A stretch of DNA of 56,018 nucleotides, from NCBI GenBank assembly GCA_037074765.1, contig JBAMDO010000281.1:1-56018 (forward strand). The letters run 5' to 3'. Position 1 is the stretch's first letter. The number at the start of each line of letters is the position of its first letter. The notes under the pieces are model-generated. The model did not search any database. It saw nothing but the letters and a program-made list of their open reading frames with translations, and had not been told where the DNA came from. The translations under genes and the position numbers were made by a program. Shown piece by piece: positions 1 through 9,752 of the stretch. Source of the DNA: Mansonella perstans (lineage: Eukaryota > Nematoda > Chromadorea > Rhabditida > Onchocercidae).

Positions 1-607
1 TCTCAATGAATTTTAGGATACATATAAGGTTAAGTCAATAAAACTGTATCAGGGAGAACAATAGCCGAAATAAATAAAAAATCTTTGCCTAAGCATTTAT
101 CAATTGTCTAAGATCACAGCTAAATCTTTTGCTGGATGCTTGTCGATGTTGCTGTAAAAGTGATGGAGTCTACCCTCCGCGTTCAATTTCCATACGAATA
201 GTTGATGCCGCATCACCCGACCCTGTCACCTTTCGACACTTTCATTTCCTTTTTTTTCGAGAAATTTTTCCTGCTGGCATGGAAATTGTTTGTGTATGTA
301 GAAAGCCTTTATACTTAAATCTCGCAAGACAATATTACTTGTTAACAAAAAGCGTCGTATTCGAGGGGTGACAGCTTTGAGGCAAAGTCGCATCGGACTG
401 TACGTACGCTGGAATTGAAATTGAGCACCGAGGAAGGACCCATCTCTTTTATAATAACATCGACAAACATACACAGCTAAAGATTAAGCTATAATCTTAA
501 ATAGTTGGTAGATACTTAGACAAAGATCTTTTACTGATTTTAGTTATAATTCTCTTTGATACAATTTTATAGACTTAGTCTAATATGTATCCTAGAATTC
601 ATTGAGA
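1..607. mobile_element. Long inverted-repeat (foldback/MITE-like) element
   Basis: The first 36 bases and the reverse complement of 572-607 match with about four mismatches; both begin TCTCAATGAATT. The similarity carries on inwards (for example around 75-130 against 470-540, and 130-200 against 400-475), so the element is close to one imperfect palindrome with arms of about 250 bases and a short centre near 250-365. It shows no transposase and no credible gene. Two open frames of about 80 codons on opposite strands begin in equivalent arm positions and are mirror images of each other, which argues against coding. The left edge is the window edge, so target-site duplication cannot be judged. 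The outer motif recurs near 9050 and 11750. Confidence 0.6.
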
Positions 608-1190
608 TGAGTGAATTTATCCATAAATACTGCGTTATTAAAGGAAGCAAATTCTGTAGCAAAATAGCATACAACTATTAACCAAACTTTTTATCAATTT
701 TTAACAGTTTTCAAATTTTCGACTGGAATAAGTGATCATTTATTTCATATCAAAAAACAATACGAAAAAATTTTGATTTACTAAATGATTCCTGAAAAAT
801 TCTTTGCAAAGCAAAAAATAACTGGATAAAAGAAATCTAGTTTCATTGCTACGATTTACATCAGTTCCTTTTTATTTATCTGCCTTAATCCATTTCTATC
901 ATTTGCCTTGAAATACGAAAAAGAAACTGGTCTCAGAACAATCTATTAATATCTGCTATATTAATCGCCTTCGCTGTCAAAATATAAGAACCACAATTTT
1001 CATCTCTTAAATCATTGACAATTCCTTCAATGTCTTTTTCATTGTTGAACAAAAGGCGTGGAGTTTGTTCGGTTTGAAGAATGCCATAAGAACTGATAGT
1101 TCAAGTGTAATTGTCTCATAATCGGTTAATGAAACGGCTAATTTTGTTGTTTGATTAAGCGGTAACTTTCTTTATAAAATTAAAATTATT
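608..1190 (+). repeat. Duplicated 5' flank of peptide gene copy A
   Basis: This stretch recurs with high identity upstream of the other peptide genes: inverted in about 6576-7045 for copy B, and direct at about 9085-9572 for copy C and 11770-12286 for copy D. It also contains sequence shared with the arms of the foldback at 7046-7766. The last 120 bases or so before the ATG, which include an AAGAATGCCATAAGAACTGA block, are the most constant and are the likely promoter. No TTTCAG trans-splice acceptor lies close to the ATG. No other gene is seen here. Confidence 0.6.
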
Positions 1191-1373
1191 ATGAAAGCCA
1201 TTATTTCAGATTGCAAGAGGATTATGTTGAAATTTATAATTTATCTTCTACTGTTCATTTATTGCGGCAGCCTCCTGCTGCCATTATCGGTAGAACAACC
1301 ACCAGCACCAGGACCACCAGCAGCAGCACCACCAGTTCAGGTGACTGTACTAGGATCTCAACGAAATGGATAA
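1191..1373 (+). CDS. Putative secreted proline-rich peptide, copy A
   Basis: A 60-residue product of unknown family. It starts MKAIISDCKRIM, continues with a strongly hydrophobic run at about residues 13-31 (LKFIIYLLLFIYCGSLL) that reads as a signal peptide or anchor, then has a Pro/Ala-rich tail and ends in GSQRNG. Coding is supported by comparing the four copies: their tails differ by substitutions and by indels that keep the frame, while the flanking DNA is nearly identical. An alternative form is possible. A CAG/GTGACT donor after base 1340 (codon 50, phase 0) would splice in frame to the exon at 2729-2842, replacing the last ten residues with a charged helix. A stronger consensus donor (AAG/GTAAGC) lies just after the stop codon, so the transcript structure is open. 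Confidence 0.55.
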   Translation: MKAIISDCKRIMLKFIIYLLLFIYCGSLLLPLSVEQPPAPGPPAAAPPVQVTVLGSQRNG

Positions 1374-2728
1374 TGAGATAATATTTTCTTTTAAGGTAAG
1401 CTTTTAAACTTTTATAGTATTAATTATGAAATAAGGTTATTTCGTAATAATTCAAAATTTTTTAGCAATTTACAGTTCAAAGGCGTTTGCTAGGGAATAT
1501 TCGCTGATTTCAAGTTGAAATTTCAAGTTCACTTGCTTAGATTTGAATAAATGATCGATTGCTAGAAAATAATCAAATGAGCAATTACAAGTAGATGGAG
1601 CATTTTTTTAAATTCATCAACAATGTAGCCAAATTTTGATGGAGGACCATCTGCATCGTCATAAACGACCAGATTTTTCCATATTTAACCATTAATTCTT
1701 TTATGTATTCAAAATGAACTCTCAAATAACATAACAGAAGAAAATTGAATTTGGCAGAAAAGTGAAGTAATTTGCCAAGCATCTTATCAGAAGTTTATTA
1801 GCTAAGACTAAATAATACCTCATTTGCAGGAAATGTGGACCAAATATTATTGATTTAATAACTGCTCCATCATTGAACTTGAATTTTTCTCCTATCTTTG
1901 ATATTCTTTTTCTTGACATTTTTGTTTATCTTTGATTACTTTTTATTCAGTATTGATAAATGATAAATATTGATGAAGATTTAAAATAAAAGTTTTTGTT
2001 GAATTTCAAAATTTATTCAAAAAATATTCCTGATATGCTGCAGCTAATAATTAATTGATTCAATGGAGAGCTCAATATATCACTTCTTGTAGGTTGTGTT
2101 TTAACTTCAATTTCCTGAAATGCTGTAATTTAGTTTCGAAATCACATTTGTTCTGTGGTAAAAATAATGACACAAGATAACCGGTTTCCATATTGAACAT
2201 GACAGTGATTGATATGCTACAATGAAATTATTCGGTTGATCAGAATTATTCATTTTATACTTTGATAAATTGAAAAAAGGTAAGTGAAATAAATGATCAC
2301 TTACTCGAAAAAGTTGAAACTGTTAAATTTATGAAATAAGTGTAGTAATTAGAATATTGTAGTGTTTAGAATATTGTAGTATTTAGAAAGCTAACAAAAC
2401 TAATTCACGATTTAAAATCTCAACATTTACAACAACTTAAAATAAACTATGCTAAAAATCATAATATAATCAAACTTATCTTGCCAAAACACTACAAATA
2501 AAAGCTAACAACAATATAGAAATGACACTATAGAAATCTGCATTAATTAAAAATAATAAAAACAACTACCTGCAACCCAAAATAACAAATACTTCAATAG
2601 AAAATAAAGAACTATATTAAAACCAAAATGAATTTTCTCACTAGCAACAAACGAAATTAATAGCAATCTAATCTACTTTGCAAAAAATCTTTGGTTTAAT
2701 GGATTTGATAATGCTAACCTTATTTCAG
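1374..2728 (+). repeat. Duplicated downstream block (intron-like) of copy A
   Basis: This non-coding stretch is shared with 9753-11229 downstream of copy C, and its first part (to about 1920) with the reverse complement of about 5580-6386 below copy B. Relative to C, copy A lacks about 125 bases near 2370; the extra bases in C (about 10740-10865) match intron sequence of the gene at 3236-4553. I see no other gene in it. The two minus-strand open frames around 1585-1919 lie in repeated DNA and have no recognisable features. Confidence 0.6.
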
Positions 2729-2842
2729 AAACTTGAAGATTTATTTAAGACATTCATAAATGATGATTTCAAAAATCTGAAAGAGATGATTCACCAGCTC
2801 ATGATAGTCCGAAGGCTGTCAAAGAAGGAGCAAATGAATTGA
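2729..2842 (+). CDS. Possible terminal exon of peptide gene A
   Basis: An acceptor (TTATTTCAG) precedes 37 codons and a TGA: KLEDLFKTFINDDFKNLKEM followed by a basic tail rich in Arg and Lys. The peptide looks like an amphipathic helix. The phase is 0, matching the optional donor after base 1340, so exons 1191-1340 and 2729-2842 would give an 87-aa secreted protein. An AATAAA lies at 2885-2890. The same exon exists in copy C at 11230 but is shortened there. The acceptor and upstream bases resemble those of the last exon of the neighbouring gene at 3236-4553, which suggests common ancestry. Whether it is used is not provable from the sequence. Confidence 0.4.
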   Translation, partial: KLEDLFKTFINDDFKNLKEMIHQLMIVRRLSKKEQMN

Positions 2843-3230
2843 TGAATCCAGAATACAAGTTCAATACGTTATATATTTATGCCAAATAAAACAGCAATTA
2901 AATATTGCGAATAATAGGTAGAATATTCGTAGAAAAGTCGAGAAGTAAGTATAAAATGAGGAAGCGAACGCATTACATTAATCCATATTACATCAAGAAA
3001 ATGGTAATTAACAATAGTTGGTATTTCAATTTAATTGAAATTGAACAGTTCAAAATTAAACAAATTCTATGACATTAAACAAACTAATTAGTATTTCCTT
3101 TACTTTTTCTATTTAAATAATATCAATACTACATAATGTTGACAGCACCAATCGATAATTGTTATGTTTAACTGTTATGATAAATATATTTATAATTTCA
3201 TTGACTGTACAAAACGCTGATTTTTTATTT

Positions 3231-3233
3231 CAG
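3231..3233 (+). promoter_or_regulatory. Candidate trans-splice acceptor
   Basis: The sequence GATTTTTTATTTCAG ends at 3233, two bases before the ATG at 3236. This matches the nematode consensus TTTTCAG and the usual very short distance from spliced leader to start codon. A cis acceptor from an unseen upstream exon would look the same. Confidence 0.45.
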
Positions 3234-3235
3234 CA

Positions 3236-4553
3236 ATGCAATTTTTACGCTTTACTGCTTGCATGTTAATTATGTTTATTATTCTTACAAGCTTCACGGG
3301 CTATATTCATACTCAGGAAAATGGAGCGCAAGAACGACCTCTCCAAATACCACAGGTTATTGATCAATTTTTGATTTTTGGAAGTAAGCGGTTGTTACAA
3401 AATTTCCTACAGACCGATTAACTAATGAAATTAAAGTTATTCAGGCGGGATATCGAAAATATTCGCGAAATTGAATTTTCGAAATTACTTTTATTTGAGT
3501 AGTTTGTACGAAATCTGATGATAAATACTGTGAAAGTTATAAGGATCACCATGAATAATTAGTGCATCATTTTGGATGAGAAATAAATTTTAGTGAGTGA
3601 TTAGAATGATAAGTGTTTCGGTTACTTTTATTTTAAAACGTATACTTATTCGATTGATGCCTGTGACATCCATAATTTCACAGATCCCATACTTATTTTC
3701 TGCAATAAAACGTTAAAATATATTAAAAGATTTGATAACGTCAACTTTATTTCAGGAAACTTATTTCAGGAATTGACAACGTTCAAAAGGCCGAACTACC
3801 TGTAAGTTGTTTTGTGAATTTCCTGTAACCAATTGAAGCAACTGAAACGGGGCATGTACGATTTTCACGAAATTAAATTCTAGTCTTTCGCAATCATCAT
3901 GAACACTTAGTGTAAAATTTTGGATCAGGAATAGTGTATTCATTAGAATGATAAGTGTTTCGTCACTTTTATTTTATTGATACCTGTGATATTCGTTATT
4001 CTATATATCACATATTTTTCTCTGCAATAAAATCGCAAGCTTTTGAAAAGTTTCAAGAATTTAATAGTTTTAACTGCCCTTCAGGAACCTGCTCAGGAAT
4101 CTGAACTAAAACGGGAAATCGAGAGATTGCTCCAAGTAAGCAGTTTTTATCAGATTTTCTGCAGACTAATTAATTGCTATAATTAATTAAAGTAATTCAA
4201 ACCGGATACTGAATGTTTTTGCGGATTACATCTTCAAGTTTATCATTATTTTCAGGAACTTAAATGCTGTTAGGCATTGTAGCAATTATCATGAACACTT
4301 AGTGCAATATTTTGGATCAGAAATAAATTTTAGTAAGTACAGTGGTTAGAATGATAAGTGTTTCAGTCACTTTTATTTTACATACCATTTATTGATCTCT
4401 GTAATATCCGTATTTCTGCAGATTCCACACTTATTTTCCGCAGCAAAGCGTTAAAATATATTAAAAGATTTAATAATGTCAACTTTATTTCAGAGAGTGG
4501 AAGAATCATTGAAAAACTTGATAGAGAGACTTGAAAATCAAGGAAGATCGTGA
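3236..4553 (+). CDS. Putative secreted helical peptide, three exons
   Basis: The exons are 3236-3355, 4085-4135 and 4494-4553, all phase 0, giving 76 residues. Exon 1 encodes a clear signal peptide (residues 1 to about 25, core CMLIMFIILTSF) and a short Gln-rich linker. Exons 2 and 3 encode charged, helix-like segments (ELKREIERLLQ, then VEESLKNLIERLE). A TTTTTTATTTCAG acceptor ends two bases before the ATG, as expected for spliced-leader trans-splicing or a non-coding first exon. A near-copy of an exon lies at 3770 but ends in an in-frame stop (TAA, 3803-3805), so it is treated as skipped. AATAAA signals follow at about 4622. The family is not recognised. The similar structure and last-intron sequence suggest it is a diverged relative of the MKAIIS peptides. 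Confidence 0.55.
3356..4493 (+). repeat. Tandemly duplicated intron-exon units
   Basis: Three diverged units of roughly 350-400 bases follow each other inside the gene. Each contains an ATGATAAGTGTTTC block, a stretch like CCATACTTATTTTC, and TTAAAATATATTAAAAGATTT, then an acceptor and a short exon. Units end near 3769, 4084 and 4493; the middle one is the most diverged. A further stray unit lies at about 10740-10865. The pattern suggests that exons were multiplied by duplicating whole intron-exon blocks. Confidence 0.6.
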
Positions 4554-6386
4554 TTACGAAAATTATCAGAGAAATATGTTAAATAAGATTTAATTCAACT
4601 CAGTATGTGATTCCTTTTTCCGGAATAAATAAAATTGTCAAAATAACCTTTAAAATAAGAAACAGTTACGTAATTCAACGCTGCGTAGTTGAAGTGATGA
4701 ATAATCTAAAAGTATACAATACTTCATTCAAAACTTAATTTGAAATTGAAATTTTAAATCATGAAATTTTCATTTTGAATTTCCAATATTTAATATTGCG
4801 GCACTTTCATTTGATAATATATTATCCTTTTAACCAAAAAAAGTGCCACATATCAACCTCTGCCATTTCAATTTCCAAAGAAAGCGAAATCATATGCACT
4901 TTTTGACTTGCTGTTGTAAGATTGAGTTATTAGGTGAAAAAGTTCAGCGATCCTCTTTGACATACCTTTCTGGATAAATTTAATGACAATGGTTCTTATT
5001 TCTTCAATCGGATTGAATTTTAACATATTCCGATTGAATATCCACAAGGTAATAAGTTTGAAGTGTCAGCCAATGACAACTTTTCCAAATTCCTTCTTTC
5101 CAAACAAAAGAATTTTTTGCCATAATAAGAGCAATGGTTGAAGAAATAATTTTTACATTCATCATAACAAAATAATTTGGAAACTGTTAGATTAAGCAAA
5201 TAAAAGTTTTTCGTGCTATTATTCGATGAGATTTTTTTATCTGTTTAATCATGATAGTTAAATATCATTACTGTCAACAACAAGTTACATAATGTACTCC
5301 GCATTGAATTAATTAATTAATAGCCGTAACATATCAGGTATATTTTTTGAATAAATTGTGAAATTCAATAAACTTTTAAGTCTTTATGAATACTTATCAT
5401 TTGTCATTACTCAACGAAAAGTAATCGAAAACAAACAAAAATGTCAAGAAAAAAAATATCCAAGGGAGGAAATAAATGAAAGTTTAATGATAGATCAGCT
5501 ACAAAGCAATGATATATGGCCCAGATTTCCTGAAAATGAGGTATTATTCAGTCTTAGCTAATAAGTTTCATATAAGATGCTTGGCAAATTACTTCACTTT
5601 TCGGTCAAATTCAATTTTCTTCTATTATGTTATTTGAGAATTCATTTTGAATACATGGATGGATTAATGGTTACATGTGGAAAAATGTGGTCATTTATGA
5701 CCTCCATCAAAATTTGGCTACATTGTTGATTAAGCAGGTTAGGAAATTAATTGTGCGACATTTTTTTCTGGCTTGGACTAATGCAGAATGTGGACAATTC
5801 AAAAAGTGTTTGAATGTCAAGACATCGTACCACTGTGTTAGCATAAATTAACAAAAAATTAACAAATGCCACAAAGCCTTCATAATTCCCATTTCAAACA
5901 TTTCAATTTTCGGATTTTTTACAATTTAAAAAATTTTGAATTAAAAAAATGCTCAATCTATTTGTAATTGCTCATTTGATTAATCTCCAGCAATCAATTA
6001 TTTATTCAAGTCTAAGCAAGTGAACTTGAAATTTTCAACTTGAAATCAGCGAATACAGAAAAACAACCAAAATTCTGTGTGCACGGAATTAAATGCTATC
6101 TCGTTTAATTTCGACAATTTATATAAAAAGTACGTCTATTAATTTCAACCAGTCAAATTGAGAAACATTGCAGTTAGAGTCAGTAGATATAATAATTTCA
6201 GAGTAAATAATAAAAAATTCAAAACAATAAATTCAATAATTAGAATTTTTATAAGCTGTCCCTAGCAAAAATCTTTGAACTGCAAATTGCTAAAAAAATA
6301 TTGAATTATGACGAAATAATCTTATTTCATGATTAATGCAATATAAGGTTTAAAACCTTACCTTGGAAGGAAAAATTATCCCATTA
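4554..6386. other. Intergenic, partly repeated DNA
   Basis: The first kilobase holds no gene I can support. From about 5580 to 6386 the bases are the inverted counterpart of the downstream flank of copies A and C (compare 1410-1800 and 9800-10160). A 67-codon open frame at 5358 has no recognisable features and overlaps the start of this repeat. Confidence 0.5.
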
Positions 6387-6575
6387 TCAATGTTGAGATG
6401 CTCGCAATTGTATAATTAACGGACCTGCCGGTGGTGCTGGTCTTTGTGCTACTGGTGGTTGCCCTGGTGGTTGTTGTATCGACAATAAGATGCTGCTGGT
6501 GCAATAGATGAACAGTACAAGATAAAATATAAATTTCATCATAATTCTCTTGCAATCTGAAATAATGGCTTTCAT
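6387..6575 (-). CDS. Putative secreted proline-rich peptide, copy B
   Basis: A 62-residue member of the same family as the ORF at 1191, on the opposite strand. The start MKAIISDCKRIM is identical and the hydrophobic core is LVLFIYCTSSILLSI. The tail is QPPGQPPVAQRPAPPAGPL followed by a short segment ending in ASQH. It differs from copies A and C by in-frame indels and lacks the final Arg-X-Gly seen in the other three. The in-frame CAG/GTGACT donor of A and C is not kept, so only the single-exon reading is available. The function is unknown; secretion or membrane anchoring is inferred from the N-terminus alone. Confidence 0.5.
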   Translation of the reverse strand: MKAIISDCKRIMMKFIFYLVLFIYCTSSILLSIQQPPGQPPVAQRPAPPAGPLIIQLRASQH

Positions 6576-7045
6576 AATAATTTTAATTTTGCATTATAAA
6601 AAAAGTTACGGCTTAATCAAACAACAAAATTAGCCTTTTCACCAACCGATTATGAGACAATTACACTTGAACTATCAGTTCTTATGGCATTCTTCAAACC
6701 GAACAAACTCCACTCCTTTTGTTCGACAATGAAGAATATATTGAAGAAATTGTTGGTGATTTAAAAGATAAAAATTGTGGTTCTTATATTTTGACAGCGA
6801 AACCAACTAATATAGCAGATATTAATAGATCTGAGACAAGTTTCTTTTTCGTATTTTAAGGCAAGTGACGAAAATGGATTAAAAATCATACCAATAAAAT
6901 TAGATTTCATCTATCCAGTTATTTTTTGCTTTGCAAAGATTTTATCAACAATTATTTTTAATAGGTCAAAATTTTTTCGGATTGTTTTTTTAATATGAAA
7001 TAAATGATCACTTAAAAATAGAATTTTTGCCACAAAAAAAAAATT

Positions 7046-7766
7046 TCGCTGAGATGAGTGAATTTATTTGTTAATACTACATTGTTAAAGTTAGCAGATT
7101 CTGTAGCAAAATAGAATACAATTATTAATCAAAATTTTCTTCAAGTTTAATAGTTTCCAACATTTTCGACTGGAATAAGTTATCATTTATTTCACATTGA
7201 AAAGAAAAAATTTTGATTTGTAAAAATGTTTGCTGATAAAATCTTTAAAAAGCAAAAATAACTGGATAGATGAAATCTGGTCTCACTGTTATGATTTACA
7301 TCAGTTCCTTTTAATTTATTCATCTTAATCCATGTTTGTTTTTTTCCAAGCACTAAGCTTCGCTCCAAATTGAATCTGCCACAATGTGTCGTCGCTGCTG
7401 CAACATAGTGGTGTAATAGATGAAGAATGAAGTTAAAAAAAGGCAAGTGACAAAAATGAATTATGGCAGATAAAAAGGAACTGATGTCAATCATAACAAT
7501 GAAACTAGTTTTTTTACAACTTTCCAACCATCCAGTTATTTTTTGCTTTGTAAAGATTTTATCAGCAATCAATTTTACTAAATCAAATTCTTTCCGGACT
7601 TGTTTTTTAATATGAAATAAATGATCACTTATACCAGTCGGAATGTTTGAAAACTGTTAAAGATTAATAAAGATATGCTGAATACTGTATTCTATTTTGC
7701 CACTTTTCAGAGTTTTAATCCTTTAATAATGCAGTGCTGATGAATAAATTCACTCATCTTGATGAA
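7046..7766. mobile_element. Second long foldback element
   Basis: Bases 7046-7340 and the reverse complement of about 7440-7766 match along most of their length: GAGATGAGTGAATTTATT at the left edge, ATAAATTCACTCATCTT at the right, and internal blocks such as CATCAGTTCCTTTT and ATCCAGTTATTTTTTGCTTT in both arms. The loop is about 100 bases. A 126-codon minus-strand open frame (7192-7572) runs through both arms and is best read as a shadow of the palindrome. Half-arms of this element sit upstream of peptide copies A to D. Confidence 0.6.
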
Positions 7767-9084
7767 TTCTAGCGGTAATAATAATTTCAGTAATGAAAAT
7801 TTTTAATTGATAATCTTTCAAACGGTTAATGATAATCTCTCGGCAGATGACAATCCTTTAGATGATTAGTGATGATTTTTAATTGACAAATGACAATGTT
7901 TTAGATTAATAATAATAGCTTTTAATTGACAAATGACAATCTTTTTGATGATAAATGATAATTTTCAATTCATGAATAATAAAGCTTTTAATGATTGATG
8001 ATAATCCTTCCAAAAGTTTAACAAATATTTTTAACTGACAAATGATAACATTTTGGATGATAAATGACGATTAAAACTCGAAATATCAACAACCATTTTA
8101 CCCTTGTGGTAAGGGGCCAGAGCCGGGCCATAATGGCCGTAACGTGGCTCGCCTTTTTCTGCCTGGGCTTCTGTAGGACTTAAATAATTCTTCCGAATTC
8201 AAAAACAAAGAGCTGAAATAAGAGGATGGGAGGTTGAAAAGTTTTGTCAGTATCACTAGAAAGGTAATAATTGAATTAATTAATTAGTAGAGGGATTGAA
8301 CAACCTATTTTTTTTACCATGTTTGATTCATTATTAAAAGATGTTTTCTGGTATAAACATTAGATTTGACTAACAGTAGTAAATACTGTTTATGCTGAGT
8401 GATAGCATTAAATGTCGATTACAGATCAAATTATATTACTGTTTTTAGTTTAGCTGCTAATATCGAAACATTTGATTTTGAATTTTCACATTCTACTTCG
8501 ACTGATTGGAAGATGAAGCATTGTCGCATCGAAAGGCTCAATCCGATGTTATAAAGTGGCTTACAAATTAAATATGGCAATGATTCAAGCAAAGAAGCTA
8601 TGCCAGAATAATTCCGTGATTTTAATACAAATCTTGTCTTTCGTTTTAGATGAACTGCAAAAAAATTTTTAGGCAGCACCTATTTTAGATTTTTGGATCA
8701 TTTAGCAGTATATTGCGATATTTCTACCTCATCAGTGCTGATCAAGCACTGAAATTTTTCAACTTAAATAATGTAAAGATTGGTTTTCTGAGGCCTTCAT
8801 ACTTTTCAATTGCAAATCTGTCATTATCATTTTCAGGTTTCATTTGTGCACTCATACTGAAATTTTGCAAGAGATCGAATGGAAGCTAACTTCTTTTAAG
8901 AATCGAGAACAAGAAAAAAAAAGTTGATTTTTGATTAAAATATTGATTAATAAAAATTTTGATTAATTTGAAGGAAATTTTGATTTATTTTGCTGCAGAA
9001 TTTGCTACCTTTAACAACGTAGTATTAATAAATAAATTCACTCATCTCAATGAATTTTAGGATACATATAAGATGTCACAAAAT
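7767..9084. other. Intergenic with low-complexity and a GC-rich patch
   Basis: From 7790 to 8080 there is an irregular repeat of the theme TGACAATCTTTTNGATGAT/AATGATAAT. Bases 8100-8175 are unusually GC-rich and partly self-complementary (GGCCATAATGGCC inside GAGCC...GGCTC). An 82-codon minus-strand frame (8431-8679) has no recognisable domain. The end of the stretch carries another copy of the foldback-edge motif (about 9000-9065). Confidence 0.45.
8105..8160. other. GC-rich self-complementary patch
   Basis: The run GGGGCCAGAGCCGGGCCATA continues to a GGCTC that can pair with the GAGCC, enclosing a GGCCATAATGGCC palindrome, and is followed by CTTTTT. In DNA this AT-rich such a patch stands out and could be a small structured RNA or a remnant of a repeat. 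I could not place RNA polymerase III A and B boxes, so I do not call a tRNA. Confidence 0.25.
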
Positions 9085-9572
9085 TTTTTTTTCTGTAGCA
9101 AAAATTCTATTTTTAAGTGATCATTTATTTCATATTAAAAAAACAATCCCAAGAAATTTTGATTTATTAAAAATGATTGTTGATAAAATCTTTGCAAAGC
9201 AAAAAATAACTGGATAGATGAAATCTAGTTTCATTGCTATGATTTACATCAGTTCTTTTTTATTTATCTGCCTTAATCCATTTCTGTCATTTGCCTTAAA
9301 GTACGAAAAAGAAACTGGTCTCAGAACAATCTATTAATATCTGTTATATTAATTGTCAAATATAAGAACCACAATTTTTATCTCTTAAATCATTGACAAT
9401 TCCTTCAATGTCTTTTTCATTGTTGAACAAAAGGCGTGGAGTTTGTTCGGTTTGAAGAATGCCATAAGAACTGATAGTTCAAGTGTAATTGTCTCATAAT
9501 GGTTGATGAAACGGCTAATTTTGTAGTTTGATTAAGCCGTAACTTTCTTTACAACTCAAGATTAAAATTATT

Positions 9573-9752
9573 ATGAAAGCCATTATTTCAGATTGCAAGA
9601 GAATTATGTTGAAATTTATAATTTATCTTGTACTGTTCATTTATTGCGGCAGCCTCCTGGCGCCATTATCGGTAGAACGAGCACCAGCAGGACCAGGAGC
9701 TGTAGTACCACAAGCTCAGGTGACTGTACTAGGATCTCAACGACAGGGATAA
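9573..9752 (+). CDS. Putative secreted proline-rich peptide, copy C
   Basis: A 59-residue member of the MKAIIS family, nearly identical to copy A in flanking DNA and signal region. The tail is different (VERAPAGPGAVVPQAQ) but ends in the same VTVLGSQRQG, one residue away from copy A. An in-frame CAG/GTGACT donor after base 9719 (codon 49, phase 0) could join it to the exon at 11230, parallel to copy A. Confidence 0.55.
   Translation: MKAIISDCKRIMLKFIIYLVLFIYCGSLLAPLSVERAPAGPGAVVPQAQVTVLGSQRQG

Noticed and set aside
129..474. Two open frames of about 80 codons on opposite strands
   Set aside because: They begin in equivalent arm positions of the inverted-repeat element and mirror each other; no domain or splice structure supports them.
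3770..3801. Additional coding exon of the peptide gene
   Set aside because: Including it breaks the phase of the following exons or ends at an in-frame stop; joining 3355 to 4085 keeps all phases.
7192..7572. 126-codon minus-strand frame
   Set aside because: It crosses both arms of the foldback at 7046-7766 and has no recognisable feature.
8105..8160. tRNA gene in the GC-rich patch
   Set aside because: No convincing A and B boxes or cloverleaf could be drawn; kept only as a structural oddity.
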